DNA of 64,000 nucleotides from Hepsetus odoe. Lineage: Eukaryota; Chordata; Actinopteri; Characiformes; Hepsetidae. Of this stretch, positions 1-11,376 are shown piece by piece (the stretch's first letter is position 1; every line of letters starts with the position of its first letter). The notes below the pieces were generated by a model, which had not been told where the DNA came from, did no database searches, and saw only the letters and a list, made by a program, of their open reading frames with translations. The DNA lies in contig CM029381.1 of the NCBI GenBank assembly GCA_017165825.1, forward strand, positions 3,115,768-3,179,767, in the 5' to 3' direction. A program made the translations under genes and the position numbers.

Positions 1-37
1 CGTGTTTCACAATGACAAGAATTGTCACTTCCACTTG
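1..37 (+). mobile_element. SINE type A, 3' tail fragment at window edge
   Basis: The first bases match the tail end of the SINE copies at 7945-8180 and 36299-36471, namely the 'GTGTTTCACAATGACAA' block followed by the 'TCACTTTCACTT'-like terminus. The head and core would lie upstream of the window, so the element is cut by the window edge. Confidence 0.7.
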
Positions 38-879
38 ATGAGTTTCCTAGACAGTACAAAGTATATTGCATGTGTAGAGGAATAAATAAGATGTTGTGCT
101 TAATATGCAGTGTGGGAATATAGGCCTAAAAGATTTTTTTGCCAGACTGCTGTGTCTGAATCCAAACCTCAGGCTTGTCTCCATTTTAAGAGCAGTTGAA
201 GGATTGCCTTGCCCCCGATGCTGTGTGTATCTGTGCCATCTCGTTGCAAGTGTGTGTGGCGGTTCCCTGTGACTCATGCAAGCCTCTACGTAAGCAAACA
301 CACTACTGCCTCAGACTTGAGAGCAGTATTCCATTACCCTACCACACACACAGACACACACAAGCCTTGCCAAGAGTCCAGCACACTCCTAATGCACTGA
401 ATGACACCGGAAAGAGAGAGAGAGAACTGAAATATAAAGAAAGCCTATCTGTAGCAGATCCTGTGCTAACATAGTGATGCAATCCTCACGTTTGGGTTCA
501 GAATCTTTAAGCGCAGAGCCAATGTGGTCATGAGGGGGAGATGAGACAAATGTGCAAATCTGCTGGATGGGGATTTCCAGCCAGAATCGAGTCATTAACT
601 ACGTTGCTCCAATAATACTTTATGCTAAATCTACGGCATGTGAGCACATCTGTAAAGACACAGCTTTGAAGGTATAAGCGGGCCAAAACCCCAATCCCAT
701 ATGAAGCCAGTCAGCCGTGTTTGGCGTCGCCGTCTTTGGTTTGGCACTGGAGGGACGACGCTAGGGTAGTTAACAAGGATTGGAGGTTTATACCCCACCA
801 ATTAGCAAAGAGAATACTGCATGCCTTAAGGGTTTCAGACTGCGTTGTGTTATTTTTGCATGTTTAGTGTGAGAATATA
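38..879. other. Unique sequence, no gene found
   Basis: There is no coding frame with recognisable protein similarity. Short CA-rich (around 340-362) and GA-rich (around 413-424) runs occur. The stretch 640-780 is somewhat richer in CpG than its surroundings, but I see no motif that assigns a role. Confidence 0.5.
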
Positions 880-1570
880 GTACACATAAGGTGGGAGAGC
901 ACAGTGTGGTGTATTATTTTATAGTGAACAGTTTATAGTGAACTGTCTACACAGAATATACTGTACAGTATAGAGAAGAATATAGACCATAGTATAGTTT
1001 AAAGTGAAAGTGAAGTGAAAGTGACAACAAACTGCGACCTCTGCTTTTAACCCACACACACCCTGCAGCAGTCAACAGCTATATCCAGTGCCCGGGGAAC
1101 AGTGCTGGGGACGGTACTTTGCTCAAGGGTAACCTACTGGCATGGGACTCGAACCCATGACCTTCCAATCCTGGAGGCACTAACTACCGTATAACATATT
1201 ATTAAACTACACATATCTTATAGTGCAGAAAGAGGTACACAGTACATAGTTAAAAGTATAGTACATGGAGTATAGTGTAAGGATAGTGAGAGTATTGTGC
1301 ATATGATGTAAAGCCCAGGACCATAGTATATAGTGCAAAAATGTCATTTTATATGTGCACAAGAATATTATATGGCGTATAGTACAAAGTGGTAATATAT
1401 TATTTTAGTATAGCACAGTACAGCATAGTATATCACTGTACTGTTCAGTGTGTATAAAATAGAATATAGCAGTCTAAGTGAACTAGTATATATAGTGAGA
1501 TAGTATACATAGTATATATAGTAGTGTATAGTGAAAGAGTATAGTATGTAGTGTATAGAGTACAAATTAA
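880..1570. repeat. AT-rich degenerate array of 'TATAGT' motifs
   Basis: The words 'AGTATAGT', 'TATAGTG' and 'ATAGTACA' recur dozens of times without a fixed period, which indicates an old slipped simple repeat. A type A SINE (1001-1188) interrupts it. The short reading frames here are a by-product of the repeat. Confidence 0.7.
1001..1188 (-). mobile_element. SINE type A, nearly full length
   Basis: Read on the minus strand it has a tRNA-like B box (around the 'GACTCGAACCC' at 1146-1156), then the shared core ('TTGAGCAAAGTACC' type), then a tail ending in repeated 'CACTTTCACTT'. The 5' end of the head is eroded. It sits inside the AT-rich array, so it is younger than that array. Confidence 0.85.
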
Positions 1571-2214
1571 ACTATGTACAATAATCATGTGTTTCTACAG
1601 TTTCTGACACTGTATGACACACTGTTATCAATAGAAATGGGACCTAACTCTAACTTTGACACAGCTGCTGCTACTGTTCTTAGCCAAGGAGTTCGGTTTT
1701 ACCATCAAAACTGAAAACAAAAACACTCCCACAGATATAAATACACATTCGCTCAGAAGTTCATGCATTCTGTCTCTCTCCTTGATGCTTATGGGATTGT
1801 ATAGTTTGGTTGCAGTGTGGTTTACATGCTGTATGTAATCTAATCTCTCGACGTACCCTCAGCTTCCCTGTGCATGTGGTTTGAACTAGACCTTTAGGTC
1901 AGGCCCTGTGGTCAGCATGTGGTACAGTCATGCAATCATAAAAGAGCCCTTGGTAGTAATTAAGGCAGAATGGCCATTTGATTGTAGTAGGATGCTGCTC
2001 CTTCTCTCCTTCTTTTCTGTCTTTTCAGTTCAATGCAGTTTGCTTTATTGGTGGGCCTCTTTGCTCAACACAAAATGTACAGTTAGTTCAAGTTTTGCTG
2101 TCATAGCTACATGTCACACTGTGATGCTGACTTGTTTAAGCAATATGGATAGACAGTATCGATAAATAAAAAAAAAAAGACAATTTGAAACATAACTGCA
2201 GTAAGACCTAGTTT
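1571..2214. other. Unique sequence, no gene found
   Basis: No recognisable coding region or repeat family. A short A-run lies at about 2168-2178. Open frames of 60-85 codons here show no familiar motif. Confidence 0.5.
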
Positions 2215-3013
2215 TTCATTCTCCAAACCAAACCCAACACTAAGCCCTTTTAGACCACCATTCCAAACCCTTTGATATCCAAACTAAGAGGAAGACTAGA
2301 CCATACTGACAATTCTGTAATCCAAACATGGAATGAAACTAGATATATTTATTGGTAAGATCAGAAAGTAAGATCAAACCCTTTAGAATCCAAACTATGT
2401 CCAAGACTGGGCCGTTCTAGACCACAGTGACAAAACCTTTACTTTCCTAACTAAGAGGAAGACTAGGCCATTTTAAACCATATTAAGGACAACACTTCTG
2501 TCATCCATTCAAAAATTAAGACTAGTCTGATATTTTTCATGGTGCATTGCAACCTTTTGTGATCCAATCAAATCCATGACTAGCTGTTTTAGACAACAAA
2601 CTTGTTGTAATACACCTCTGTATTCCAAACAAAAACCAAGAACAGACCAATTAGTCCTGGTGAGACCAAACCATTTGAGATCCAAATCAAGGCTAAGATT
2701 GCTCCATTTTAGATAATAGTAAGCCTGAACCCTTTGATATCCAAACCATTTTGAAAAAAAAATCTTTTAAGACTACCATAAACTTTTTAACCTTTGTTTA
2801 CTACCATAAACAAAGACCAAATTTACATCATTTTAGACCACATGCAGACCAAATCCAAATCTGTCCCAATTTAAGACCCTTTTAGGACAAATGAAAACTG
2901 AATCTTTTGAAAACCAAACCAAGACCAAGTCTAGATGGCTTTATACTACATTAAGAAGAAACTCTTTGAGATTTAAATCCAAAGCCAACATTAGATTGAT
3001 TTTATGGTATAAA

Positions 3014-3240
3014 ACAGTCAGTCAATCAGTCATTTTCTGGGCCACTTGTCCTAAGTAGGGTCGCATTGGGGGGTGGTGCTGGAGTCCATCCCAGCTCACA
3101 CAGGGCGAAGGATGGGGACACACCCTGGACAGGTTGCCAGCCTATCGCAGGGAGGAACGAACCGACGGGGACAGCACCTTGCTCAAGGGTACCTCAGGGC
3201 AACACACTGGTAAGGGGTTTGAACCCATAACCTTCCGATC
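3014..3240 (-). mobile_element. SINE type B (composite), head partly lost
   Basis: On the minus strand it reads B-box region, 'TTGAGCAAGGTGCTG' core, then the B tail ('GCGATAGGCTGGCAACCTGT' to 'CAGAAAATGACTGA' type). It joins the core to the B tail, like the intact copies at 44938 and 56750. It lies inside the 58-bp array. Confidence 0.85.
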
Positions 3241-3884
3241 CAGATCAAGATCAAGAACTAAACTAGATTGTTTTAAACCACAATAAAGGTTGACACTTGG
3301 TTCTATCAAATTGTTTGTTTTAGTTTCATTTTTTGGGAACAAGGGCGGTAACGTCACTCTGGCTGATAATATACCTGATCTAATAATCTGTTTCACTGAA
3401 AGACAATGCTTTTTGGTCAGCTGACAACCTGATCTCAATCTTTACAAGTGTTTTTACTCTGAGGCAATGTGCTCAAGTTTGAAATGGGTCTGTCAAGGTC
3501 CTGGGAGTTCATATCCATTGGGATGATTTCCCTGAATCCACCCAACAGTTACTAGGTTTTGTAAAACTGTGCTGGTCCAACTAAACCTGAAGTGAATTTT
3601 CAGTTCCCTTTACTCTTTTAAATGATTGCATTGAGATGCTGTGGGGATAAGAAGATTCAGAGATTGACCTTGATCGTGTATACATGCTGCATTAATGGTG
3701 CACTGAACCTGCACTTCAGGTTTTCAAAAGCAGGCCGAAGCTTCAGAGCTGTAAGTCAACCAAATAATATGCAAAAGATACCCATTCGCAAAAGGGTTCA
3801 CTCATGAGAAGTTATAATACCATCAGACCTCAGGTGTTATCTGAGAAACATGGTTCTCCAGGACACAAAACCAAGGTAATGCCA
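3241..3884. other. Array remnant and unique sequence
   Basis: The 58-bp array is recognisable just after the SINE (around 3241-3300) and then fades. No gene is seen in 3301-3884, and the small open frames there show no familiar motif. Confidence 0.5.
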
Positions 3885-4110
3885 AGTGACTAATTGTCAC
3901 TGTGAAACACGACACAGCACACAGTGAACCACAATGAAATTCAACCTCTACATTTCACCCATAAACACTGTGCAGCAGGGTGCAGCTATTTAAAGCGCCC
4001 GGGGAGCAGTGATGGGGACAGTTCCTTGCTCAAGGGTACCTCAGGGCAACCTACTGGTCTGGGATTCGATCCTGAGGCCAAGTCCCTAACCACTAAGCCA
4101 CCGCTGCCCC
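3885..4110 (-). mobile_element. SINE type A, full length
   Basis: Minus-strand reading gives 'GGGGCAGCGGTGGCTTAGTG' at the head, the B box 'GGATCGAATCCC', the core 'CCTTGAGCAAGGAACTG' and the tail 'CACAGTGACAATTAGTCAC'. The 123-codon frame that crosses it on the plus strand is not a gene. Confidence 0.88.
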
Positions 4111-5120
4111 TAATAATAATAGTCTCTTTTACGCCAAACTCAAAAACAAAAACCAAAAGCAACGAAAAGACCAAAACCACAATAAAATGTCTGAGATGCA
4201 AACTAAGAGCAGGTTGGTTCTTAAAGATTATTTTAGACCATAGCAATACCAAATCCTTGATAACCCAAACCAAGGCCAAGACTAAACTGTTTTAGGCCAC
4301 AACAAAAGTCAAATTCAAAGCTAAAGAAGATGACTAAAACATTGAGATTCAACTCAAACTGTACACTGTTGCTAAACATAGGTAAGCATATCTGAGATCC
4401 AAATTAATGATGACACAATACTGACATCATAAATTATTTTAGACCACATTATGACCAAACCCTTTGAGATCTTACTCAAGACGAAGTCTAGGCTTTTTTT
4501 TTAACTCTTCATGATCCATATCAAGATGAAGAGCAAACTTGGTAAGAATAAAAACTTTGACATCCATACTGAGGCTAAGACAAGGTTAAACCCTTCAAAA
4601 TCCAAACCAAACCACTACTACAGTCAGACCAAACCTGTTGACATCAAAACCGAGACCATGATTCAACTGTTTTAGACCACAGTTAGATCAAACTCCTTGT
4701 AATCAATATCTAGACTATCAAGACAATACTGATTTGACCTTGAAAAGATTAAACCCTTTGAGAACCAAATCAAAACCAAGACTAGAACAAACCTGAGATC
4801 CAAACCAAGACCAAAAATCTTAAAAGACCCTTTGGAGTTCCAAACCAAGACTAGATTGGTGTAGACCACGTTTAAACCAAACTTTATGAGAACCAAACCA
4901 AGACTGATACTGTTGCACACCATGGTGAGACCAAACCCTTTTACGATAATAACCAAGGGCCAAACCCTTTGAAATCCAACCAAAGACTAGATTATTTTAG
5001 ACCAAAGTAAGATCAAACCCTTGGAATTCCAACCCAAGACTTGATTGTTTTGGACGATGGTAAGACCAAACCCTTAGAAATTTCAACCAAGGTCAATATT
5101 AGACTGTTTTAAACCTTAAT

Positions 5121-5933
5121 ACATTTTTAACTAATAATAAATTATTAAAAAAGAACAAAAGTTATGTTCCAAAAAACAGCAGGCAGCCCAAATACATCAA
5201 TGCCAATGCTGCTAGCACTGTTTCCCTAGACTAAGACCAAGTGACTCCAAGAACCTGAGATCAAGACTCTGGATTCCATCCCAACCTTTTCCACGGACTC
5301 TCTCTCTGCCCTTCCTCAATGGTGCCCCTTCAGTATTCCTCTCTCAGTGGAGGGGTACATGTAGGTCAACACGAACACACTGAGCAGCTTTTGTCACCGC
5401 CGTAATTTTGATCCTTATCCTGCTGCTCTCCGCACGCCATCCCGACTCAGCCATAATGCCCTGGGGGCATGGACGCAATAGGAAGTGCTGATGCTGACCG
5501 GTTGGCCTGACGCTACTGCATCTGATAAGGGAGTGAAAGGTAATGAGCAGAACGCAGTGACAGAGGAAATCGCCAACCTGCACCTCCCTCTCAAAGAAGA
5601 GCTTTCTCCGGGACCGCCATACTCAATGAATGCACGTGTTTATGGCCTCTGTGTTTATCGTTCTGGGCTGTTTGAGCAGGATAGGTGCCTGTGTGTGCTT
5701 CATTGGTGGATAATTTGAAAACAATTATACTCCACAAGCCACATGTCTCAGGCTGCTCTAATTAGCCTAATTTACTCTGATATTTTAAGGACACAAAGCT
5801 TTTATTGCAGAGATTAGTCTACAAGTGAGGCCTTTAGAGTGTCGATGGGCTCGAGTACTTCTTTTCTGTGAAAACAAATTATATCTTTGATGGAAAATGA
5901 CAGAATTAAAAGCTAAAAACTGGCCAATTTGAG
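5121..5933. other. Unique sequence, no gene found
   Basis: No repeat family or coding similarity recognised. The centre (5380-5640) is richer in CpG and could be a single-copy conserved piece, but nothing specific supports that. Confidence 0.45.
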
Positions 5934-5970
5934 ATTTTTGAATTGGAGGCTTTATAGCACTACATGTATG

Positions 5971-6026
<56 letters not shown>

Positions 6027-6060
6027 CATGTAGTGCAGGAAAGCCTCCAATTCTAAAAAT
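5934..6060. repeat. Palindrome with a (TA)n(CA)n(TA)n centre
   Basis: The left arm (5934-5968) and right arm (6025-6060) are inverted copies of about 35 bases, both containing 'GAATTGGAGGCTTT' and 'GCACTACATGTA'. The TA tracts at 5971-5984 and 6012-6025 also pair. The only unpaired part is the (CA)n run in the middle. A long hairpin or a foldback MITE with a microsatellite core would look like this. An (AAAT)n run follows at 6056-6080. Confidence 0.85.
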
Positions 6061-6080
6061 AAATAAATAAATAAATATAT

Positions 6081-6930
6081 ATGCCTTCTGAAGAACAAAG
6101 TTTTTGTTTCTTATTTTCAGTATAGTTCCTGCAGCTGAGCAGTTTCTTGTTTTTTGTTGGTTAATCCACACAGTGACCTGTGTTAGACATGAAGCTTGAT
6201 TCCAGATGATCATGACGGCGATCTGTTTGCTGATGAAGCTGACACGGTGTGATCCCTTTATCTAGAACCTTGTATCTTCAGACACTGTCTCCCTTTTGTT
6301 TAATTTAATCGACTCAAAATAATAAGACAGTTTGACAGACATCAAATAGCAGTTTTCCAGCAGCGAGGTAAGCCCCTAATAAAATACAAAGAGGGGCTCA
6401 AGACTCTTTCACAGTTTTCCGTGACAAAAACAGTGATTTGAAAAAAGACTGTTTTTCCCATATATTTACAGACCAGGATGTTTAGGTATTAAGTCAAACT
6501 CATTAATCTCGCAAAGAAGTTCAGTTTTCAGTAATCTGATCCCTTCAAATATATATATTTGTTACTAACATTTGTTGTAGAACAGATCTCGATATTGACC
6601 TTTGGGTCGGACAGCTGTCCAAAGTGTCACCGTTGCCTTCAAACCCACACTTCCGGACTTTATGAGCTGCCTATTATCTGGAATAAGTCAATGTTCCACA
6701 TGCTCTGGGTGTATTAAGATAGTAAGCCCTGGTGTTTTATAGCAGGACTGAATTAAATGATGCCAGGGGAGGGGTGGGGCGGGGCAGGGCTTGATGATGT
6801 CACTGCGGCAGGGCGCTTGGTGCTGGCTGGTCAGGGCGCAGTGCTGGGCTCGGAACATTCGACAGCCAGTTATGTAACAACAGCAAGCCTGCTTTCCGGC
6901 CAGGCAGGCGCCCGGCTCACTCTCTCTCTG
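6081..6930. other. Unique sequence with GC-box-like cluster
   Basis: No gene found. A G-rich tract with SP1-like GGGGCGGGG words lies at about 6765-6790, followed by 'TGATGTCAC' (CRE-like) near 6794. No coding exon follows, so promoter activity is only a possibility. Confidence 0.4.
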
Positions 6931-6932
6931 TC

Positions 6933-6933
6933 T

Positions 6934-6965
<32 letters not shown>

Positions 6966-6967
6966 CA
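6933..6967. repeat. (CA)n microsatellite
   Basis: Interrupted CA run with a short TATA break. Confidence 0.95.
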
Positions 6968-7084
6968 GGAGGAAGTGGCCAGGACAGAGCAGTCCAATCT
7001 CCAGAGGCGGGTGTGGAGACTGGCTGCTCTGATCTGATTTCTGGAGGAAGGAAAGGGCCGAGCAAGTGAAAGAATGAAGGAAAT

Positions 7085-7089
7085 AGAGA

Positions 7090-7131
<42 letters not shown>
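7085..7131. repeat. (GA)n microsatellite
   Basis: Nearly pure GA run, followed by CATA and CA repeats to about 7146. Confidence 0.95.
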
Positions 7132-7135
<4 letters not shown>

Positions 7136-7189
7136 CATACACACACAGACTGGCCCTGCCCTGTGCTGTTCTGAAGAGATATGATGGTG

Positions 7190-7440
7190 CTTTATCCTCT
7201 CATCACTTCATCCTTCCACACCTCTTCCACTCATCCATCTTCTCCTCTCTCTCTTTCAGCTTTTTTAACTTTCGCTCGCTGTCTCTCTGTTTCTTCATTA
7301 TATTTCCCTTTTCCTCTCTCCTCCCTCTCTCCACTTTACCTTTCTCTCTCTCCTTTTGTTCTCTCCCATTCTTTCCCTTCTCTATTTCTTCTCTTTATTT
7401 ACCCATTCATGCTCTCTCTCTCACTCTGTCCACTTCAATT
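7190..7440. repeat. Pyrimidine-rich tract
   Basis: The plus strand is almost entirely C and T (CTCTCTC, TTTCCC words) for about 250 bases. The 161-codon frame over it is a low-complexity artefact. Confidence 0.85.
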
Positions 7441-7450
7441 GTCACAAGGA

Positions 7451-7481
7451 CACACACGCCCACACACACACACACACACAA
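7451..7481. repeat. (CA)n microsatellite
   Basis: CA run with one GCC interruption. Confidence 0.9.
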
Positions 7482-7556
7482 CTTTTATCACACCCAAACA
7501 TAGCACTTCTCCTCCACCCAGTAAAGGAAGCTGCTTGTGGTGTGGCGTTCCAGGGA

Positions 7557-7597
7557 GTGTGTGTGTGTGTGTGTGTAAGTGTGTGTGTGAGAGTGTG
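7557..7597. repeat. (GT)n microsatellite
   Basis: GT run with AAGT and GAGA interruptions. Confidence 0.9.
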
Positions 7598-7944
7598 TCT
7601 CGGTTCTGTCTAGCTCAGCAGAAGCAGTCGCCTCCCTCTGCTGACACCAAACACACACACTCCTAATGAGCACTACACCTGTCTGCAGTCACACACTTCC
7701 GGAACAAGGCCTTACAACTGACACACCGGAGAGAGCACAGTCACACACACTCCACTTTCAAACAACCATAAAAAAGCACTGACCAACGGAAGGAGCTGCA
7801 TATTGGGCCAGTACAGCCCCAGCAAACCCCTTTTGGATTCAGAAGTACTGAAGCTCTTAAGGCTGAATGCAATAAAATCCACACAGCAATGTCCCAACAT
7901 CTGGTGTAAAGCCTACCCAGAAGAGTAGCTGTTACTGTGGCCAA

Positions 7945-8180
7945 GGGGTGGCAGTGGCCTAGTGGTTAGGCCCCAGGATTGATAGGTTGTGGGTTCAATT
8001 CCCAGACCAGTAGGTTGCCCTGAGATACCCTTGAACAAGGTACCGTCCCTGTCACTGCTCCTCAGGTGCAGGATGTAAGGCTGCCCCCTGCTGCATGTGG
8101 TGTATGGGTAAAATGCAGAGAAGTCATTTCGTTGTAGTTCACTGTTTGCTGTGCCTTGTTGTCACTTTCACTTTCACTTT
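7945..8180 (+). mobile_element. SINE type A, full length
   Basis: Head 'GGCAGTGGCCTAGTGGTTAG' carries the A box and 'GGGTTCAATTCCC' the B box. The core ('CTTGAACAAGGTACCGTCCC') and the tail ending in two 'CACTTTCACTTT' units follow. This copy shows all parts of the type A element in order. I saw no clear flanking duplication. Confidence 0.9.
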
Positions 8181-8539
8181 AAGGGGCAACAACCCTTCCC
8201 AATTAATACCTTTAATTTGAGCAGCCCCTCTCTGTGGATTACACACAAGACAAGCATTAAAGGACCCAAACCATGGAAAAGTAAAGCATCCTCACAAGTT
8301 TGGAGTACAAGTCATGCATATAATGACTTCAAACGGACCACTCACTTTGCAGTCTGTATGAGGGATGACAATTTTGTGATGTCACAAAGAGTAACACTTT
8401 TGTGCAGGCAGCCAAAAGAACATTTGAAGGTTTTTTGCCATAAGAAAAACTAAGGGTTGAGGGCTGAAAACGGTCAAAAGTTAAGGATATAGGCACTTTA
8501 ATACACTCTCACCTCAAGCATGTAATTTATAAACACATA

Positions 8540-8558
8540 TACACACACACACAAACAC

Positions 8559-8590
<32 letters not shown>
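8540..8590. repeat. (CA)n microsatellite
   Basis: CA run of about 50 bases with AAAC and GC interruptions. Confidence 0.95.
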
Positions 8591-8594
<4 letters not shown>

Positions 8595-8629
8595 TCAGAG
8601 TTGCATAATGCCTTTGAGGATAAAGTCCA

Positions 8630-8860
8630 TTGAAGTGCCTCGAAAGAGAAAGTTCAAAAGTGACATCCCAACAGCAGGCCGTCCCGCTTTGATCGACCGA
8701 GGCTGAATCGTTCCTGCATTGTTGGGCTGTTTATGTTTTCGGGGGAAGTGTTTGCTCCATCATGGAGACCGGAATCCCTTGTTTGCTGTTTAACAGGCTG
8801 GTCCGTTTCCTCCTGCTTTTCCTCTAAACCCTGCAGGGCCTCCAAATGTCCAAAAAAAAA
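8630..8860. promoter_or_regulatory. Possible conserved non-coding block
   Basis: This is a complex, repeat-free stretch with balanced base composition and retained CpGs between repeat-rich neighbours. No reading frame is convincing. The suggestion of conservation is only by appearance; no alignment was possible. Confidence 0.2.
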
Positions 8861-9094
8861 AAGCATAAATTTACACTTTGCAACCTGGAAAAGAGTTTGA
8901 TAAGTGCTTGCATGAGCAAAAATCATGTTCTTTCAGTTCCCCCTCCCCCGGATTAGTTAATTGGCCAAGACATGTTTGGCATCCGAAGTTTGTTCCTTTA
9001 GCTTCAGCCCCGTAGCCTTCATTTAAACCGAGGATGGGACTGAGCCACAGGCTTACAAGATCCTGTTGTCCTGAAGGGCGGTGTCCTTCAAAGA

Positions 9095-9335
9095 GAAGTG
9101 AAAGTGAAGTGAAAGTGACTGTCATCATTGTGAGCACACAGCACAGCACACAGTTAACGAAACGCATTCAACTTGTACACAGCGTGCAGCAGTGGGCAGC
9201 CATAGCACCTCAGGAGCAGTGATGGGGACTTTACCTTACTCAAGGGTATCTCAGGGTATCCTACTGGTCCAGGATTCAAAAACATAAACTTCCAATCCTG
9301 GGGCCTAGTCCCTAAACACTAGGCCTCTGCTGCCT
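9095..9335 (-). mobile_element. SINE type A, diverged
   Basis: Tail first on the plus strand ('GTGAAAGTGAAGTGAAAGTG'), then the core 'TTACTCAAGGGTATCTCAGG', then a head with a decayed B box and 'CCTAAACACTAGGCCTCTGC'. Substitutions at CpG sites suggest an older copy than 59951-60206. Confidence 0.85.
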
Positions 9336-10861
9336 GCTGAAGGTAATGACTGCTGATAAGACAAAATCACAACTTCCTGATTCCCTTGTGGAGGGTCTTC
9401 TGTGGAGCATCACTGTTTCTCTCTAAATTTTACTGTCAAGGTTCTCCATCAGGGAGACCACAATGAGTCTATTGGTGGTTGTCATCGTCACACACAGGAA
9501 GCAAGGCACACACACGTAGCTCCAACTAAGGTACGTTTTAATCAGAATCAGAAACAAAAACAGAATCTCACGGAACTGACAGTCAGGGAAGCCGGTGAAC
9601 GGACAATGCTGGGTCGGACTGGCAGGCTATTAGTACAAGGTTCTCCAGGTGCTGGTGATCAGTGGTTGTTAATTAGGGTGATTGTGAAAGCCTGGTCAGT
9701 ATTCCGGGGACGGGGACCTCACCCCTGGCCTGGGTACAGTGGTGGGCATGACAGTGGTGCCAAACTGAGGTTGAAAGTACAAAAAGTGAAGCTAGAAGTT
9801 TGGAGTCCTAGATGCCAAATCACTGATCTTAGCTTCTGTCAAAAGTTCAATATTCTGAAGGTATAAAAATGTTCATATGTGGCCGTCCACTGAAAGTTGC
9901 CTAAAAACCCAGGATAAACAATCTCAGACATCCACAGACTTGCTAATGGGATTTCTGACACTATATAGCAAGGTTTTGAAAAAAAGAAAGGACAGGATAG
10001 CATAGCTAAAAACAGCAGCAACCCTTGGGTTAACATTTAAGAAGCTGACTGATGCAGCTTTGTACCGCAGATGTAACTGATAAGTCCTGAGAAAAACATC
10101 TTAAGATGAACCCAGTTCTGTGCTTGCTTTGCAGTTGAGGTTTCTAATAGTATTTAAATGGCTGCTGTGAAAAAGTTTCCTTTGGCACTACCTCTGTCCC
10201 CTCTTTCTTAAATAAAGAACCTTTCTTTAGGACCGCTGGAGTGGTAGAAAACATAGCATGCACTTTGTGAGCTAACTAAGCAGACTATGACCTTACAGTT
10301 CTATTTTCATGTTTCCAATGAAGTCTGACCTAAGCAAGGGACAGATTCGGAGGGGCTTTGGCACATTCAGAGTGAAACGTTCTCTCCAGCCTTACTTTTT
10401 GTTTTCTCTCTGATGCTGCTGAACCACTCAGTGTAAATGCAACATCTATAAAAGAGCTTCCGGGGCTGGAATTCAGACTGCCAACTTAAAACTTTCAAAA
10501 CTCTCAGAGTCTCAAACAGCAGCACCTGAGCAGGAATCCCTGCCAAATAATTTCCCTAGATCCACTCTATCAGCCAAGACACAGTTGGGGTCCAAATTTC
10601 CAATATATGGCATCAAATCTGATTACAGAGGACAAAATTTGAGACCCAACCCAGCCTAAGTGTGCAATCTTCTCTGAGCAACATTTAGCCTCCCTGGGTG
10701 AAAGTTAATGAGCAAGATCTACTACACAACCACACATTAGTAAACAACCTGATAAATCACCCACAATCCAGTGTTTTGTTGTTCTCTTGGAGCTTTAATC
10801 TAGTCAAGTTAAGCTTTTATAGCCATAAAACAGATTTTTGCAGGTTTTAAAGATGCTGAGA
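9336..10861. other. Largely unique sequence, no gene found
   Basis: No coding exon seen. The part at 9540-9760 has a composition reminiscent of an old interspersed repeat, but I cannot name a family. The 154-codon frame at 9402-9866 has no recognisable motif. Confidence 0.45.
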
Positions 10862-11163
10862 TTTGCATTGGCAGTGACAAGGATTGGAAAGCTTAGGAAC
10901 AAGTTTATTAGAGGGACAGCTGAGGTTGGATGAGTCAAACTAAGAAAAGTGAGACTGTGATGGTTTGGACATGTCCAGAGAAGAGACGAAGATTATAACA
11001 GGAGATAGGATTGAGGATGAGGATGGAGCTGCCAGGAAAGAGGAGAGGAGGAAGAAGGAGGTTTATGGACATGGTGAGAGAGGACATGCAGGCTGTTGGA
11101 GTGAAAGGGGAAGATGCAGTGGAAATGAAGAAATAGAGATGGATAATCCATTGTGGCAACCAA
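10862..11163 (+). mobile_element. RTE-type LINE 3' end, first part (split by a SINE)
   Basis: This is the C-terminal coding and tail region of the LINE seen more fully at 46692-48637. Shared phrases are 'GGTTTGGACATGTCCAGAG', 'GGAGCTGCCAGGAAAGAGGA', 'GGTTTATGGACATGGTGAGA' and 'GGATAATCCATTGTGGCAAC'. The family protein here reads like 'WFGHVQRR' followed by 'RRFMDVVRED'. The copy is 5'-truncated and carries frameshifts. Its terminal 'GGAGCAACTGAAAGAAG' is displaced to 11377-11405 by the SINE inserted at 11167. Confidence 0.85.
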
Positions 11164-11166
11164 TTA

Positions 11167-11369
11167 CATTCATTTACAGCATTTAGCAGATGCTCTTATC
11201 CACAGTGACTTACATGTCCTAACTACAGGGACAGTCCCCCTATTAACCCCCAAGGTTAAGGGTCTTGCTCAGGGTCCCAGTGTTGGTAGTGCCAGAGGTG
11301 GGATTCGAACCTGGGACCTCTTGAGCCATTGGTCCATAGGCAAGTACCCTACCACTAGACTACCAACAT
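11167..11369 (-). mobile_element. V-SINE-like element inserted in the LINE tail
   Basis: On the minus strand it shows a tRNA-like head ('TCTAGTGGTAGGGTACTTGC', B box 'GGTTCGAATCCC'), a 'TGAGCAAGACCC' core and the tail 'ATAAGAGCATCTGCTAAATG' with 'CTGTAAATGAATG', which is the tail type used by L2-group LINEs such as eel UnaL2 (established knowledge). Near-identical 7-bp flanks CCAATTA (11160-11166) and CCGATTA (11370-11376) look like a decayed target duplication. Confidence 0.85.
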
Positions 11370-11376
11370 CCGATTA

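Larger units (their letters stand above)
2215..5120. repeat. 2.9-kb degenerate minisatellite, about 58-bp unit
   Basis: The phrase 'TTTTAGACCACAGTAAGACC' and its variants, followed by 'AAACCCTTTGAGATCCAAAC' and 'CAAGACCAAGACTAGA', recurs across the whole stretch. Spacing between neighbouring 'TTTTAGACCA' anchors is often 54-61 bases, for example near 2879, 2939 and 3000, and near 4994, 5048 and 5107. Copies are strongly diverged. Two SINEs (3014-3240 and 3885-4110) split it. No protein is likely: apparent frames on the minus strand (for example 4672-4983) are periodic translations of the repeat. Confidence 0.8.

Noticed and set aside
3924..4295. 123-codon plus-strand frame and its 97-codon partner
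   Set aside because: Both cross a type A SINE and the 58-bp array; the similarity to other frames in the window (32077-32505, 44879-45240, 56742-57016) is just shared SINE sequence.
4672..4983. 103-codon Val/Leu/Phe/Gly-rich frame
   Set aside because: It follows the 58-bp tandem unit on the minus strand and shows the periodicity of the array.
6688..7666. Long frames over CA, GA and CT tracts
   Set aside because: Low-complexity translations in overlapping frames on both strands, with no conserved protein.
8366..8400. Palindrome around TGATGTCA as a functional CRE
   Set aside because: The same 'TTGTGATGTCACAAA' occurs near 13505 in an AT-rich setting, so it is more likely part of an old repeat than a regulatory site.
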